From Polyodon spathula (Eukaryota; Chordata; Actinopteri; Acipenseriformes; Polyodontidae), in contig NC_054559.1 in assembly GCF_017654505.1 (NCBI RefSeq), positions 7,515,781 through 7,579,780 on the forward strand: DNA of 64,000 nt, read 5' to 3'. Position numbers and translations under genes: made by a program. Shown in pieces: positions 27,930 through 40,789 of this stretch. The notes beneath the pieces were generated by a model that saw only the letters and a program-made list of their open reading frames with translations, was not told where the DNA came from and made no database searches. Position 1 is the first letter of the stretch; each line of letters starts with the position of its first letter.

Positions 27930-29828
27930 CTGCACATGGCACCGCTAATTAAAACTGGAACGTGATTCTAGGCTACAAAACAACAAGTCTGTCCATAAAT
28001 TGTGTATCTAAACAAAAAACAAACAAACAAAATCCTCTCGTTAACTGTAAAAATCATAATACTACTGCGACTACTACAGCTACTAAGACTACTACTAATA
28101 ATGATCCTGATTGTATTTATTTGATTTGGTAAGAAAGATTGTGCCTCCTAATAAGGATGCAGCAGCTGTTATCGTGATCATGGGTAAGGTTGATGCAGTA
28201 AGTACAGTATGCATTACATTACTGACCCGACAATACAGTTTAGACAAACTTTAGAGTGAAGGCACTTCCCATTATGCCCTGTATATGATGGTGTGACAAG
28301 GAGAGAAGGAATCTGAGTTGTAAGTCTACTTCCCACTAGGTAAGGTTGGTAGTACGCCTTCACGGAGATGGCCTGACTCGATGGTAGGACGTAATTGGAA
28401 GTCAGCCATTTTGGAGAAAGAACGTAGTTGCAAGACTGCTAAACAAATCCACTGTGATAAGCTGTGAGGCAGGCGGTGGTTGGATAGAGTGTGGCACTGG
28501 GAGGAGTTTGGCAGTACAAAGGGGATGCGTCTTGATTTAAGCATTCACAGAGAGGAACTTAGAAGGAATCCTATAATTGTTCTTTATTATTTTTAAACTA
28601 TGTCAGTATGGCCCCTTACGCTGAAACACTAACTCGCTGGAGCACTGTGCCTTTGTTTAGCGTTGGTATTTCAGAAGAGCAGCGACATACATCCAGGAGC
28701 ACCACTATTCCTGCACAGCACAGCACAGCACCACTGCGCTCATGTAACTACAACTGGAGCACTTTTCTGTGCACTTGTGGATTACAGTATTGTGCTATTA
28801 TTTGAAACCTTTTTGATTGGGACTGAAAACCCGCCGTTTGATCTCCATACCATTGCTGGTATAGGGGGTGGCTTTTGTTAACAAAAATTGACTGTTTTGG
28901 AATCATAACGACCTGTTTGGACATTCACTTCTCACAACACCACTCACATTCTAACGGATCAGTTATATGATGATTGTGGTATCCTGACTGTGCATATGTT
29001 TATTAGAGAAAGTACTGTACGACTGAACTAGGAACCATTTAGGAGCTGAGCGTCTTCAATTTAATTTTCAGGACACGCAAAAAAAAATGCAACTGTCATA
29101 ACTGGTGTTACAGAGCATCACTGCGAAAACTACTTACTAATTATAACTACAGCAGCATTGTTTACTGAAATTACAGGGAGACAGATCCTTTGTTTAGTTG
29201 GAGGAGTTTAGGAGAAAGTGTGGAAAACCTTCAGTGAAGGTGAATGCCCAGCCTGAAGGTAAAGTGTGTTTTTGGTGTACAATTTGTGTTTTGTTTAAAC
29301 CTTTATTTTTGTCCCTGTACCTTGTTTATTTTGTTCCTGAGTTTTTAGTAAACGTGTGCAACATGACTTTAACTGCAGCTTTCTGTCTCTTGAGTCTCAC
29401 TCCTGATAGTAACCACTTAAAGAATATACCTGATGGTAACCTCTTAAGATATATATATATATATATATATTCTTTTTAATTTAATGTGAAATATTTTCCC
29501 TCACATCTCTCAAGTTATTGAAAAGCACAACTTTTAGTTTACACAGTCCACACTTTACCCATCTTATAAAAGCTCACAGGAATCTACTGGCCTAAATGTG
29601 CTGATGAATGATAACTGCTGCTTCTAACTCCCCAGCGAGCCCTGACACTTTCCCGTTGGTTCTCAAATTACTTGCAATTTTCAGTTTATCAGTGGGGGAT
29701 AATGGCTTGCAACTGGCTCCTAGACACAAAGAAGAAATCCTTAAAAAGAAGCTAAGGAGCATATCTAAAGCCCTGCACTCACACTGCTGATAAAGATAAA
29801 GCTGACACTGAGTTTACATTCGTCTCAC
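27930..29828 (-). other. Intron within FN3-5, with a duplicated 70-bp block
   Basis: 1,899 bases. It contains the second copy of the 70-bp repeat (28530-28599) and a (TA)n run at about 29449-29470. About 28290-29430 has a repeat-like look (TGTGACAAGGAG start, AATAAAC-like motifs near the end) that I could not classify. An LTR or non-autonomous transposon is possible. Confidence 0.5.
28530..28599. repeat. 70-bp perfect direct repeat, copy 2
   Basis: Identical to 27601-27670, in the same orientation. It lies upstream of exon 27779-27929 in the gene's sense. The sequences outside the 70 bases differ. Confidence 0.95.
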
Positions 29829-29938
29829 CTGTAGTGAGTGAAGGGGGTGAGGTCTGGTATCTCCAGCACCTGGGGGTCAGGGTCATTCGCCTTCTCGTAC
29901 AGAATGCGCCACTCTTCATCATCGCCGATCCCCCCAAC
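29829..29938 (-). CDS. SDK1: SDK1 exon: FN3 repeat 5, middle part
   Basis: 110 bases; enters in phase 0 and leaves with two bases. It encodes VGGIGDDEEWRILYEKANDP, then DPQVLEIPDLTPFTHYR. Acceptor at 29940-29939 (CGACAG), donor GTGAGA from 29828. It was not represented by an ATG-started ORF and was found by family pattern and splice sites. Confidence 0.92.
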
Positions 29939-30746
29939 CTGTCGCGTGAGAAAGCAAAGTCACTTCCCGGAATACCTTGTTGCCTTGAACCACTCTTTAC
30001 CTTTCAGACTGGGAAACTTAACTCCCAGTGATTTACACAATACAAACTGCATGCCTAGGAGTTCAAATCCACTGTTTCTGTTCCTTCTTTACCCCTTAAT
30101 TCTCTATCTACCCTGAATTAAAAAGACATGGTAACATTGTATTGTATTGTGATTTTGAATTTTTGGTATCAGGAATTATAATAAAAAACAAAAACTTAGT
30201 TAATTTGGCTATTCTTTGGTTGCACTGAAATGTGCTACCCATCACTGGCACACACAAAATAAAAAAAAATTCTTAATGTTCTTTTAGGTTGAAGTTTTAA
30301 GTTTTAGGTTACTGAAAGGTGGAGTTTTACCACATCTCACAAATTGGCCCTGCTTCTGATCACATTAGCTGTTACAAAGGCTTTAAAATAAATTCAGGAA
30401 TTCAGGGTCTCAGCTGTATTGTAAGCGAGGCTAGTGCCAGTGTTAAACAGAGCAATGAATTGTGAATTCAAGAAGCAGTAAACACGCACACCTTTGTGGA
30501 CAGCCTCACTGAGCGCTGAATGAATTCTGGGACTTGAAGTCCCCAGTGCTGCTTTGAAAGTGAGTCTGGAATTGGGCCATCATTTGCATGCTCAGCAGGT
30601 GCTAAAAATAAGGAGCTGGCAAATCTTGGATTGTAAATTAACAGCTGTGCCACTACAACGGAACACAGAGTTGCAGTTGGATTAACATAAGGACCTTTTT
30701 AGTTTATATTTCCCCATCAGCCTCTTGCTCTCTGGTAAATCAATCT

Positions 30747-32323
30747 CAGTGGCTCTTAAAAGTATTCACCCCCTTGGACTTCCACATTTTATTGTGTTAC
30801 AACATGGAATCAGAATGGATTTAATTAGGAGTTTTTGCCACTGATCAACACCAAAAAAGTCCATAAAGTCAAAGTGAAAAATAAAATCTACAAATTGTTC
30901 TAAATTCATTACAAATATAAAACAGAAAATAATTGATTGCATAAGTATTCACCCCCTTTGCTATGCCATACCTAAATAAGCTCTGGTGCAACCAATTGTC
31001 TTTAGAAGTCACATAATTAGTTGAATGGAGTCCACCTGTGTGCAATTAAGGTGTTTCACATGATTTCAGGTTAAATACACCTGTCTCTGGGAGGTGCCAC
31101 AGTTGGTAAGTACATTTCCTAACAAAAAATACATCATGAAGACGAAGGAACAGTCAAAGCAAATCCGGAATAAGGTTCTTCAAAAGCACCAATCAAGGGT
31201 AGGATAGAAGAACATTTCCAAGGCATTGAATATCCCCCGGAACACAGTAAAGTCCATTATTGAGAAATGGAGAGAATATGGCATAACTGTGAATCTGTCT
31301 AGAACATGTCGTCCTCAAAGTATCCAGGCGAGAGCGGCACTAATCAGAGAGGCCACCAAGAGGCCTATGACAACTCTAAAGGAGTTACAGTCTTCCACGG
31401 CTGAGCTGGGAGACACTGTGTATACGGCAACAATAGCCCAGGTACTTCACAAAACTGGCCTTTATGGGAGAGTGGCAAAAAGAAAGCCATTGTTGAAAAA
31501 AACTCATATCAAATCTCAGCTAGTTTTCCAGAAGGCACGTGGGAGACTCTGAGACCAAGTGGAAGAAGACGCTATGGTCTGATGAGACCAAAATAGAGCA
31601 TTTTGGCCTCAATACCACACATCATCCTGAGAACACCATCCCTACCGTGAAGCATGGTGGTGGCAGAATCATGCTATGGGGATGCTTTTGCGTCAGAGCC
31701 TGGAAAGCATGTGAAGATAGAGGGCAAAATGGATGCAGCAAAAATCCTGGAGGAAAACCTGGTGAAGTCTACAAGAGACCTAGGACTTGGGAGAAGATTA
31801 ATCTTCCAGCAGGACAATGACCCCAAACATACAGCCAAAGCCACACTGGAGTGGTTTAAAAACAATAAGGTCAATGTCCTGGAGTGGCCCAGTCAAGGTC
31901 CGGGCCTCAATCCAATTGAGAATATGTGGAAAGAGTTGAAAATTGCTGTTCACCAAAGGTCCCCATCCAACCAGACAGAGCTTGAGTAATTTTGCAAAGA
32001 AGAATGGACAGAAATTGCAGTGTCAAGATGTGCAAGGCTGGTAGAGACTTATCCAAATAGACCCATGGCTGTAATTGCTGCCAAAGGTGCCTCTACCAAA
32101 TGTTGATTCAAGGGGGTGAATACTTATGCAATCAATTATTTTCTGTTTTGTATTTGTAATTAATTTAGAACAATTTGTAGATTGTATTTTTCCCTTTGAC
32201 ATTATGGGCTTTTTTTGTTTTGATCAGTGGCAAAAACTTCTAATTAAATCCATTTTGATTCCATATTGTAACACAATAAAATGTGTAAAAGTCCAAGGGG
32301 GTGAATACTTTTTAGAGCCACTG
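30747..32323 (+). mobile_element. Tc1/mariner element with long IR/DR ends, full length but dead
   Basis: The ends are inverted repeats of about 215 bases: CAGTGGCTCTTAAAAGTATT at 30747 pairs with the end at 32323, followed by TA. Each arm holds two copies of an AAGTATTCACCCCCTT-type direct repeat (about 30759 and 30942 on the left, about 32108 and 32292 on the right). This is the IR/DR layout of Sleeping Beauty-like Tc1 elements. The left TA has mutated to CT. It is antisense to the host gene. Confidence 0.9.
31135..31989 (+). pseudogene. Tc1 transposase, broken
   Basis: From MKTKEQSKQIRNKVLQKHQS there is an early stop near 31204, then NIPRNTVKSIIEKW (helix-turn-helix), LKKTHIKSQLVFQ, and frameshifts near 31540 and 31690. 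LWSDETKIEHFGLN holds the first catalytic Asp and FQQDNDPKHTAK the second. NPIENMWKELK holds Glu with 34 residues between, so it is a DD34E enzyme. The usual SPDLNP is GPGLNP here. Confidence 0.88.
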
Positions 32324-32968
32324 TACATATGTGAGCAGGAGGATGATGGGAAATGTAGTTCTGAGAGGTCCATGGGGGTACATGTGAAGCCATCTTTAGG
32401 CAGGGAATGCAATTTTAAAGTTTAAAAAAATATGTCAAAATGTAAAAATAAAAAAAGAAAACAATACACACCTTACATAAACACAAATCAATTCAATCTT
32501 AGTCAAGTAAAATCAGTGTAGAGCAAACAATCTTCCTATTAAAATGTCTGCAAATGTTCCAGAGCATTAGGCATTGGCTGCCAAATTTTCTGGTTTGCAG
32601 CTATTTGCTTTTGATTAAAGCAGAGCTGATAAGAAAAAATGCCTCTCTAATTTTCAGCTATTTTCATAATTATGCTCCAAGACATTCTTGAAGCATTTTC
32701 AATACTATATTTATGTAATTAAAAAAAATAATAATAATAAATGATCTTGGATTCATATTTTCCATAAAACATTTTACAAATGTTTATTTTAAAAAAAAAC
32801 TACCATGTAATACTAGACAAACATGTGGTGAACGAGATCTCTTCTTAATCCAGGCCATAGTTTGTATTGATCCTTCTTGTAAAGGAGTTAGGGCTATAAA
32901 AAGTTACAGTAACCCAGCAAACTCATTTTAAATCAACTAAGATAATGAGTATATAGTAATTCACCAAC

Positions 32969-33090
32969 CTGCCCCTCAACAATCCATTTTGAGATGGAGG
33001 TTTTCCCGTCATCGCCTGCGCGAAACTTCAAGGTGGCAGAGCGAGGGCTGATGTTGGAGATAATGAGGTTGGACGGAGCACCAGGGAGTT
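32969..33090 (-). CDS. SDK1: SDK1 exon: FN3 repeat 5, first part
   Basis: 122 bases; enters with one carried base and leaves in phase 0. It encodes [20 protein letters not shown], then [21 protein letters not shown]. Acceptor at 33092-33091 (TTTTAG), donor GTTGGT from 32968. One NIS sequon. The D-G-K-T-S-I-S-x-W motif is strongly conserved in sidekicks. Confidence 0.94.
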
Positions 33091-34350
33091 CTAAAATAAA
33101 AAAAATATATACATATATAAAACAACAATTCCGCTTCTATTAAAAGTTGTACAGATTTCAATAGAAATCAGAAATTCTCATTGAGGAAAGTCCTGGCCTA
33201 ATTGCACTGCTGAACTGCCCGGGAGCCTGTCCCTAGACTCCTCAGCGAGCCTTGCACACTTTCTTCTCCCTGACTTTTGGATGAGTTACAATTGACACTT
33301 TATCAACAGGGATAACAGCTTGTGTTTAGCTCCTAGCCATAGTCCATCGCTGGAGTGAGACTCAAGAGACAGAGAGCAGCAGTGTGCACATATCATTTTG
33401 CAGAGGCAAACACTGAACACCACTCCACTGTCACGATTTTTGATTCATGGCTGAGCTTCCACAAAGACAATATCAGATTAAAACATCATTATCCAAATAA
33501 TGATATTTGATGGGAGAAGAGATTTCGGATGATCACGATTTGGATCAATTCTGATCATCCTATAGCATAACAAATAAAAACAGAAAAATCTGCAAAACAT
33601 GAAACATTGATGACTTTTCCAATATATGTACAGCGCATACCACTTACACAAGCACCTTTTAGTTTCATTAGCCTTTAAAAATCTAATCCTGTAATCTATT
33701 CTAATCTAATCCATTACAATCTATATGGGTCTTGATCTAATGAATTTGGGGGCCCCATAAATCACTAACGTCTCTAGTGTTTTGGATTGTCCACTAAGCA
33801 ATAAGAGTATTAAATATAATTTATATATATATATAATATATATATATATACTATATATATATCTATATATAGTATATATATTATATATATTTTTTTTTTT
33901 CTAAATTCTGTTTTAATGAATATAGCCTGATATCAGAATATTGTTCTGAACAACCACTGACACCTTTAACCTAGAACAGGATATGACACTTATAAATAAC
34001 CCAACTCAAATAAAATGTATTTAAACTTTGTTAATCTCGTGCCCTACAGTTAATATATTCTGTGTCACATCAGTGTGCCCGTATAAAAGTTTACCGCAAA
34101 ATGTAATAAAGCATAGTGGAGTAAAGCATTGGTCAGCATTGTGAAGAACAGTGAGGTATGGTAAAGGATATTAATAAAGTCAGAAACCTATGGTAAATGC
34201 ACAGTATAACAGTGGGAAAAGAATGCTAACGCTGCCAAAATACTATTCAAAAATAGCAGGTTAAACTTGTGTAAGGGTGTAGCTGCAGTCGGTTTCAGAT
34301 TGATCCTCAGCAATGCTGTCTACTGCTTTGCGCTGGCATGTTGCTCTTAC
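33091..34350 (-). other. Intron between FN3-4 and FN3-5
   Basis: 1,260 bases. An alternating TA tract at about 33818-33890 is self-complementary. A segment near 33350-33420 resembles, in reverse, a segment near 29360-29410. Nothing else was recognised. Confidence 0.6.
33818..33892. repeat. (TA)n tract with palindromic arms
   Basis: Alternating TATATA runs broken by CTA and TCTA. It could fold into a hairpin. Likely an unstable microsatellite. Confidence 0.9.
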
Positions 34351-34542
34351 CTGGTGGGACTCCAGAGGAGATGGCTGAGGAGGTGACCACACCCATCCCA
34401 GCGGCTGTCATCGCCGCCACCTCGATGGTGTAGGTGGTGAGGGAGGTGAGCCCTGTGACCTTGTACTCCAGAGTGCTGTTGGGCAGAGTGCGCGTCACTC
34501 GGGTGGCATTCCTACCATACACCTCCCACGTGACATGATAGC
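34351..34542 (-). CDS. SDK1: SDK1 exon: FN3 repeat 4, second half
   Basis: 192 bases. It encodes [20 protein letters not shown], then [20 protein letters not shown] and [20 protein letters not shown]. Acceptor at 34544-34543 (TTTCAG), donor GTAAGA from 34350. It leaves with one base. Two sequons, NAT and NST. GC-rich compared with its introns. Confidence 0.94.
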
Positions 34543-37029
34543 CTGAAAGCGAGGAGGCACGGAATGGTCAGGCTCTTGTGCTATTGTAAGTTTATTTAAG
34601 TTTATTTATTCATATTGCTGTACATGTACTCTATCTACACCTTGGCCCTCATTCATACATTTTTAAGAACTGTTTTAAGGAAAATAGTAAGCAAACTTGT
34701 TACATTTGCAGACGACACAAAAGTAGGAGGAGTGGCAAACACTGTTGTCGCAGCAAAGGTCATTCAAAATGATCTAGACAAGATTCAGAACTGGGCAGAC
34801 ACATGGCAAATGACATTTAATAGAGAAAAGTGTAAGGTACTGCACGCAGGAAATAAAAATGTACATTATAAATATCATATGGGAGATACTGAAATTGGAG
34901 AAGGAATCTATGAAAAAGACCTAGGAGTTTTTGTTGACTCAGAAATGTCTTCATCTAGACAATGTGGGGAAGCTATAAAAAAGGCTAACAAGATGCTCGG
35001 ATACATTGTGAAAAGTGTTGAATTTAAATCAAGGGAAGTAATGTTAAAACTGTACAATGCACTAGTAAGACCTCATCTTGAATATTGTGTGCAGTTCTGG
35101 TCACCTCGCTATAAAAAAGATATTGCTGCTCTAGAAAGAGTGCAAAGTAGAGCGACCAGAATTATTCCGGGCTTAAAAGGCATGTCATATGCAGACAGGC
35201 TAAAAGAATTGAATCTGTTCAGTCTTGAACAAAGAAGACTACGTGGCGACCTAATTCAAGCATTCAAAATTCTAAAAGGTATTGACAGTGTCGACCCAAG
35301 GGACTTTTTCAGCCTGAAAAAAGAAACAAGGACCAGGGGTCACAAATGGAGTTTAGACAAAGGGGCATTCAGAACAGAAAATAGGAGGCACTTTTTTACA
35401 CAGAGAATTGTGAGGGTCTGGAATCAACTCCCCAGTAATGTTATTGAAGCTGACACCCTGGGATCCTTCAAGAAGCTGCTTGATGAGATTTTAGGATCAA
35501 TAAGCTACTAACAACCAAACGAGCAAGATGGGCCGAATGGCCTCCTCTCGTTTGTAAACTTTCTTATGTTCTTATGTTCTTATGAATGTTTTATTCAGTT
35601 TTTATCATTTGTATTAATTAGATCAAGTTTAATTGTAGTTTAATGTTCACTTTTGAAAGCACTTTTTAATCTGAGATAAGGTTTCTAAACACTATCTTAA
35701 AAATCCTTAAAACAGTCTTTACAATGTAATAAATAGGGCCCCCTTATGAATGAGTTAAGAATGTATATTAAATAATTGCACTTATGGCCTTCTGGCCCCA
35801 ATCTTTGGGGGAAAATAAATAAAAATCACAAAACCTCTCATTTACGTATTATATCTAATCATAATCATGTTTACTGAACATTCACTTTGCAGCTGTTTTT
35901 TGTAACAGGAATGGGAATCAAAAGCCTAGTGAATCCAGGTGTATAAAACTTTTTTAGAACATTTTGAACCCAGCTTAATCAGGTAATGCTGAAACTCCAG
36001 GCTGAAGTGTCAAGTTTTATCCAGTTAGCTGAGCCTTCAGCACAACTCCCTGCACTATGCCATAGTGTCTAACAGAGACTAATAGCCAGCAGAGGGCTTG
36101 TATAATTTGCTGTTTATCTGGAGTATATTCCCTCAAAGTCAGCAGTGTTTTCCAATCACAGACTGTCCTTTTACATTGAGACACTCATACATCAAAGCTT
36201 GTACCAAAAGACCAAGGAAGAAGCGAGGATACTGAACTTTCAAAAGAAAACAATGTGTTTGCGAGCGGCTAACGATGGATACTGTTGAAAATACTTTAAT
36301 CTGCATGAAATCTGCTTCATCTGTGTTAGTTTGTTCATTTCAATGCTTGATGGTTGTCTGTTTGTTTATTTTCTTAGAAAAAAGGGTGGTAGCAGGTAAC
36401 CTTCATTTAATTGGGTGCATTTGATTTTCTAGCTGTTACAGCATCTGAGGAATTGTTTCCTGGTGGAAACTTCTAAGTAGAGCTGTGTGCTGCATAAGAC
36501 TGGCCACAACTGAATAAGCTTAATATGTTATAATTAATAGATTTTGAAAACCTATCCGTGTATAACCCCATTTCATGTTTAATTAAAGTTTAAAAGCTGG
36601 TGACCCAGTGTTCCCTTCTGGCCCACAAAATGAAATGCATCATTATAAATGGGAAACTGAAGTAGCTCCCTGCAATCCAATTCATAGTAAAATAGGAAAT
36701 AAATACATTGTTGATTGGGATAGCTCAGAGTGGAGATGCTGACACCCCTTCGCATGAGTATCCTAGTGAAAACTATTTAAATCAGTGTTGGTTTTTAATA
36801 TTACAGTAGAACCTCAGCACATACTGTAACTATGCATCACATTAAACAGAAACCAGGTCTAAAGTTACTGCAGGGCTCTGCCAAACCAGCCGGTACTGCA
36901 GGATGTATTGCCGAATGGCAAAGCCCGCTGAAAGGAGAGTGTTTTGGAGCAGACTGCGGCATGGCTTTATGAAATCTGATTAAGTTCAAGCATCGTGAGG
37001 GTCCAGACCTCTCATCCTTGGGGCTTTAC
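34543..37029 (-). other. Intron within FN3-4
   Basis: 2,487 bases. It holds the LINE copy at 34672-35585. The rest, 35590-37020, is AT-rich with no recognised element. Confidence 0.7.
34672..35585 (+). mobile_element. CR1/L2-superfamily LINE, 5'-truncated copy
   Basis: Starts inside the reverse transcriptase with KLVTFADDTKVGGVANTVVA (the FADD active-site motif) and stays open to a stop at 35511. It includes DLGVFVDSEMSSSRQCGEAI, LVRPHLEYCVQFWSPRYKKD and RRHFFTQRIVRVWNQLPSNV. The 3' end GATGGGCCGAATGGCCTCCT is followed by three TTCTTATG units, the usual tail of this LINE group. It is antisense to the host gene. The upstream half is missing, so it is dead despite its 298-codon frame. Confidence 0.88.
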
Positions 37030-37128
37030 CTGTAATGATCCCATTCTTCTCCTGTGGCTCCTGCCAGCTGACTCTCAGAGACATGTCCAGTATTTCAGTG
37101 AAGCTCAGGTGCCCTACTGCTCCAGGCT
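37030..37128 (-). CDS. SDK1: SDK1 exon: FN3 repeat 4, first half
   Basis: 99 bases. It encodes [20 protein letters not shown], then [13 protein letters not shown]. Acceptor at 37130-37129 (TCCCAG), donor GTAAAG from 37029. Enters and leaves with one base of a split codon. Same length and phases as the FN3-8 exon at 6835-6933. Confidence 0.94.
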
Positions 37129-37309
37129 CTGGGACAGAGAGAGAGGATAGATCAGCATGCAGCAATACAATGCCAATTACAGCGCGGTCGGGGTATCGCA
37201 AAAAAAAACCCCAAAAAACCACAACATAAAAACAAAAAGAAAAAATTCTTAAGATCGGCACAGGCTTAAATTTTTCTTAGTAAAGGAAAACTGTCAGTAT
37301 TTGGGTTAT

Positions 37310-37440
37310 TATTAATTAATATTATTTATTTCTTAGCAGACACCCTTGCCCAGGGCTTACAGTTGTATACAAAAGAATACATATCAAGAATTACAATACA
37401 ATTAAGAGCAAGACACAAAATACAAAATACAATGAATTCC
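37310..37440. repeat. Unclassified dispersed fish repeat
   Basis: TTTCTTAGCAGACACCCTTG, then CCCAGGGCTTACAG, is a motif I recall as frequent in fish genomes. The family name is not certain and no ends were defined. Confidence 0.35.
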
Positions 37441-37580
37441 TACATTTATTTGGTTTTTCAGATTTTAAATTCCATGCATTTGGCTCATGAGCAGTAATAT
37501 GCACTGTCAGGAGACTATAGACCAGAGCAAGACTCACATTACCTTACTGCTTCCCTCACTTGTTAAAGAGTTGAGCAGCT

Positions 37581-37650
37581 GGGGGCTCCCGCGTGGTGCA
37601 TCCAGTAAAAGTGCTCCGCTCGAGAAAAATAAATAAATAAATAAATATCT
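37581..37650 (+). mobile_element. SINE head fragment with AAAT tail
   Basis: GGGGGCTCCCGCGTGGTGCA, then TCCAGTAAAAGTGCTCCGCT, is a tRNA-like SINE head of the type seen at 58665. It is followed directly by an (AAAT)n tail. It lies antisense to the gene, next to a donor splice site. Confidence 0.65.
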
Positions 37651-37659
37651 AGTACTTAC

Positions 37660-37855
37660 TGTCCTCGAATGTCTGTACTAACTGCTGTGAACTGCGTGGC
37701 CCATCTCCTGGGGTAGTAAAGCATAGTACAGAAGTGAGATACCAGGTAAACTTCTTCAGCCCGGTGATGTATCCAAGAATGCGGGTTCCGTGGAAATCTG
37801 GGGTTATAGTTACTATGGTAACAGTGTCAGGCGAATCTTCTGGCCAAGCTAGGAG
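37660..37855 (-). CDS. SDK1: SDK1 exon: FN3 repeat 3, second half
   Basis: 196 bases; enters in phase 0 and leaves with one base. It encodes LLAWPEDSPDTVTIVTITPD, then FHGTRILGYITGLKKFTWYL and TSVLCFTTPGDGPRSSQQLV. FHG and the GYITGLKKFT strand are SDK1-like. Acceptor CAG at 37858-37856; donor GTAAGT from 37659, with a SINE fragment starting about ten bases into the intron. Confidence 0.94.
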
Positions 37856-39376
<1,521 letters not shown>

Positions 39377-39492
39377 TTTGTAACCCTGATTGATGCCGTT
39401 AATGAATTGCTGGGGAGGAGGATTCCAGGAGAACTCGACTGTGGTGGATGTCAGGGCCTTTGTCTCAACATTTTGTGGTGGAGCTGTTGGCA
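39377..39492 (-). CDS. SDK1: SDK1 exon: FN3 repeat 3, first half
   Basis: 116 bases; enters with one carried base and leaves in phase 0. It encodes [20 protein letters not shown], then [19 protein letters not shown]. Acceptor at 39494-39493 (TTTTTAG), donor GTAAGC from 39376. Length and phases match the FN3-7 exon at 14421-14536. Confidence 0.94.
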
Positions 39493-39863
39493 CTAAAAAG
39501 TGACCGTGGAAAGAGAAACAAAATAAAAATAAATATTAAAGCTTCCTCTGTTCATAAAAGTACAGTTTCAACGTGTAGAAGAGACCATCAGGCTTCTGTC
39601 GCAGGTGCGATACTGTTACAGATAGCTGGAGACCAACAGCTTCCACTAATGGAGTCACAGTCCAGACTACAGTGCAAAACAGAGTTCTGCAGGAGACTCA
39701 AGCTCTGTTTGTGCCAGGCTATACATAAACTTACACATCATCTTTACCAAATACAACAATGAGCATGGTGAAAGAGTTTGACATGTCTTACGAACCAATA
39801 TTGCTTCAAAGGTCACATTTAGGATTAAACTGAACCTCAAACTCCCATCAAACTGTCAGTCCA

Positions 39864-39887
39864 CACACATACACACACACACACACA

Positions 39888-39941
<54 letters not shown>

Positions 39942-39945
39942 CACC
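39864..39945. repeat. (AC)n microsatellite
   Basis: About 80 bases of CA units with one GACA and one GCAC interruption, about 370 bases upstream (in the gene's sense) of the FN3-3 first exon. Confidence 0.96.
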
Positions 39946-40789
39946 TTGCCTTTCTTGAAACATCAATCAACTGAGGAACAGTTGTGGCTGCTAATTAAAG
40001 CAACATGTTGATATCTAAGGTTCCCCCAGTCATATAACTGGAATAGTTTAACCTTATATCAAGCAACGTGTGTGAAGGTAATTAGACCAGGGGGGTTAGT
40101 AGGGCTTGTGTACTGATCATTTTTTTTAAAGCTTTTTGGATTAGACTTGATGCATCAAAACACCTGAGCGATTCACACATTAATTATTCAGGACAGCTCA
40201 ATTAACATGTCACATCTCCTTTACAATCAGAGTGCTGCCTTGATTGACAGCTGCGTAATTGTGAGCCCCAGAGTCAAAGAGCAACGAGACTGCAGAGATG
40301 GACTCTGAAACCATGGTTTCCTGGCTGTCGTTTCTCAGCTTCTAATCACTAACCACAGATTGACAGAGAAAAAGCAGGAACATTTTTTTTTTAACATACT
40401 GTATTGAAATGCATAGTGCATTGGCAGATGGGCTAAGGGGTGACTGGGAGCATCTTTTTACCACGATGATGTTAAGCCTCAAATGTCAAGCAGACTGATA
40501 AGAAAGGTTTCCAAAGTAACACTGACATACATGCAAAGCTGGATTAGTGGAAGCTGCAGAACGTTAGGTTATTATCATAACCCTGGTTCCCTGAAATAGA
40601 AATGCAACCATTACCGTAACCGAGCCTGTGACACAGTCATGGCCCACCCCAGAGGGCACGAAAGGACTGTGCTCACTGATCTCAGCGTAATTTTTCCTTC
40701 AAGCCTGCTGTAATTATGGACGCAGCGACCTTGAAGGTTAATGATTACATTTCTATTTCAGGGAATGAAAATTTGTACCAAAGCCGTCA

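Larger units (their letters stand above)
29939..32968 (-). other. Intron inside FN3-5 (first/second part)
   Basis: 3,030 bases, half of it the Tc1 element at 30747-32323. The flanks 29950-30740 and 32330-32960 show nothing recognised. Confidence 0.7.

Noticed and set aside
34615..35511. 298-codon ORF as a host gene
   Set aside because: 5'-truncated LINE copy; the start lies in flanking sequence and the motifs are those of a reverse transcriptase C-terminus.
37581..37650. tRNA gene
   Set aside because: Only a tRNA-like SINE head; no full cloverleaf and an AAAT tail follows.
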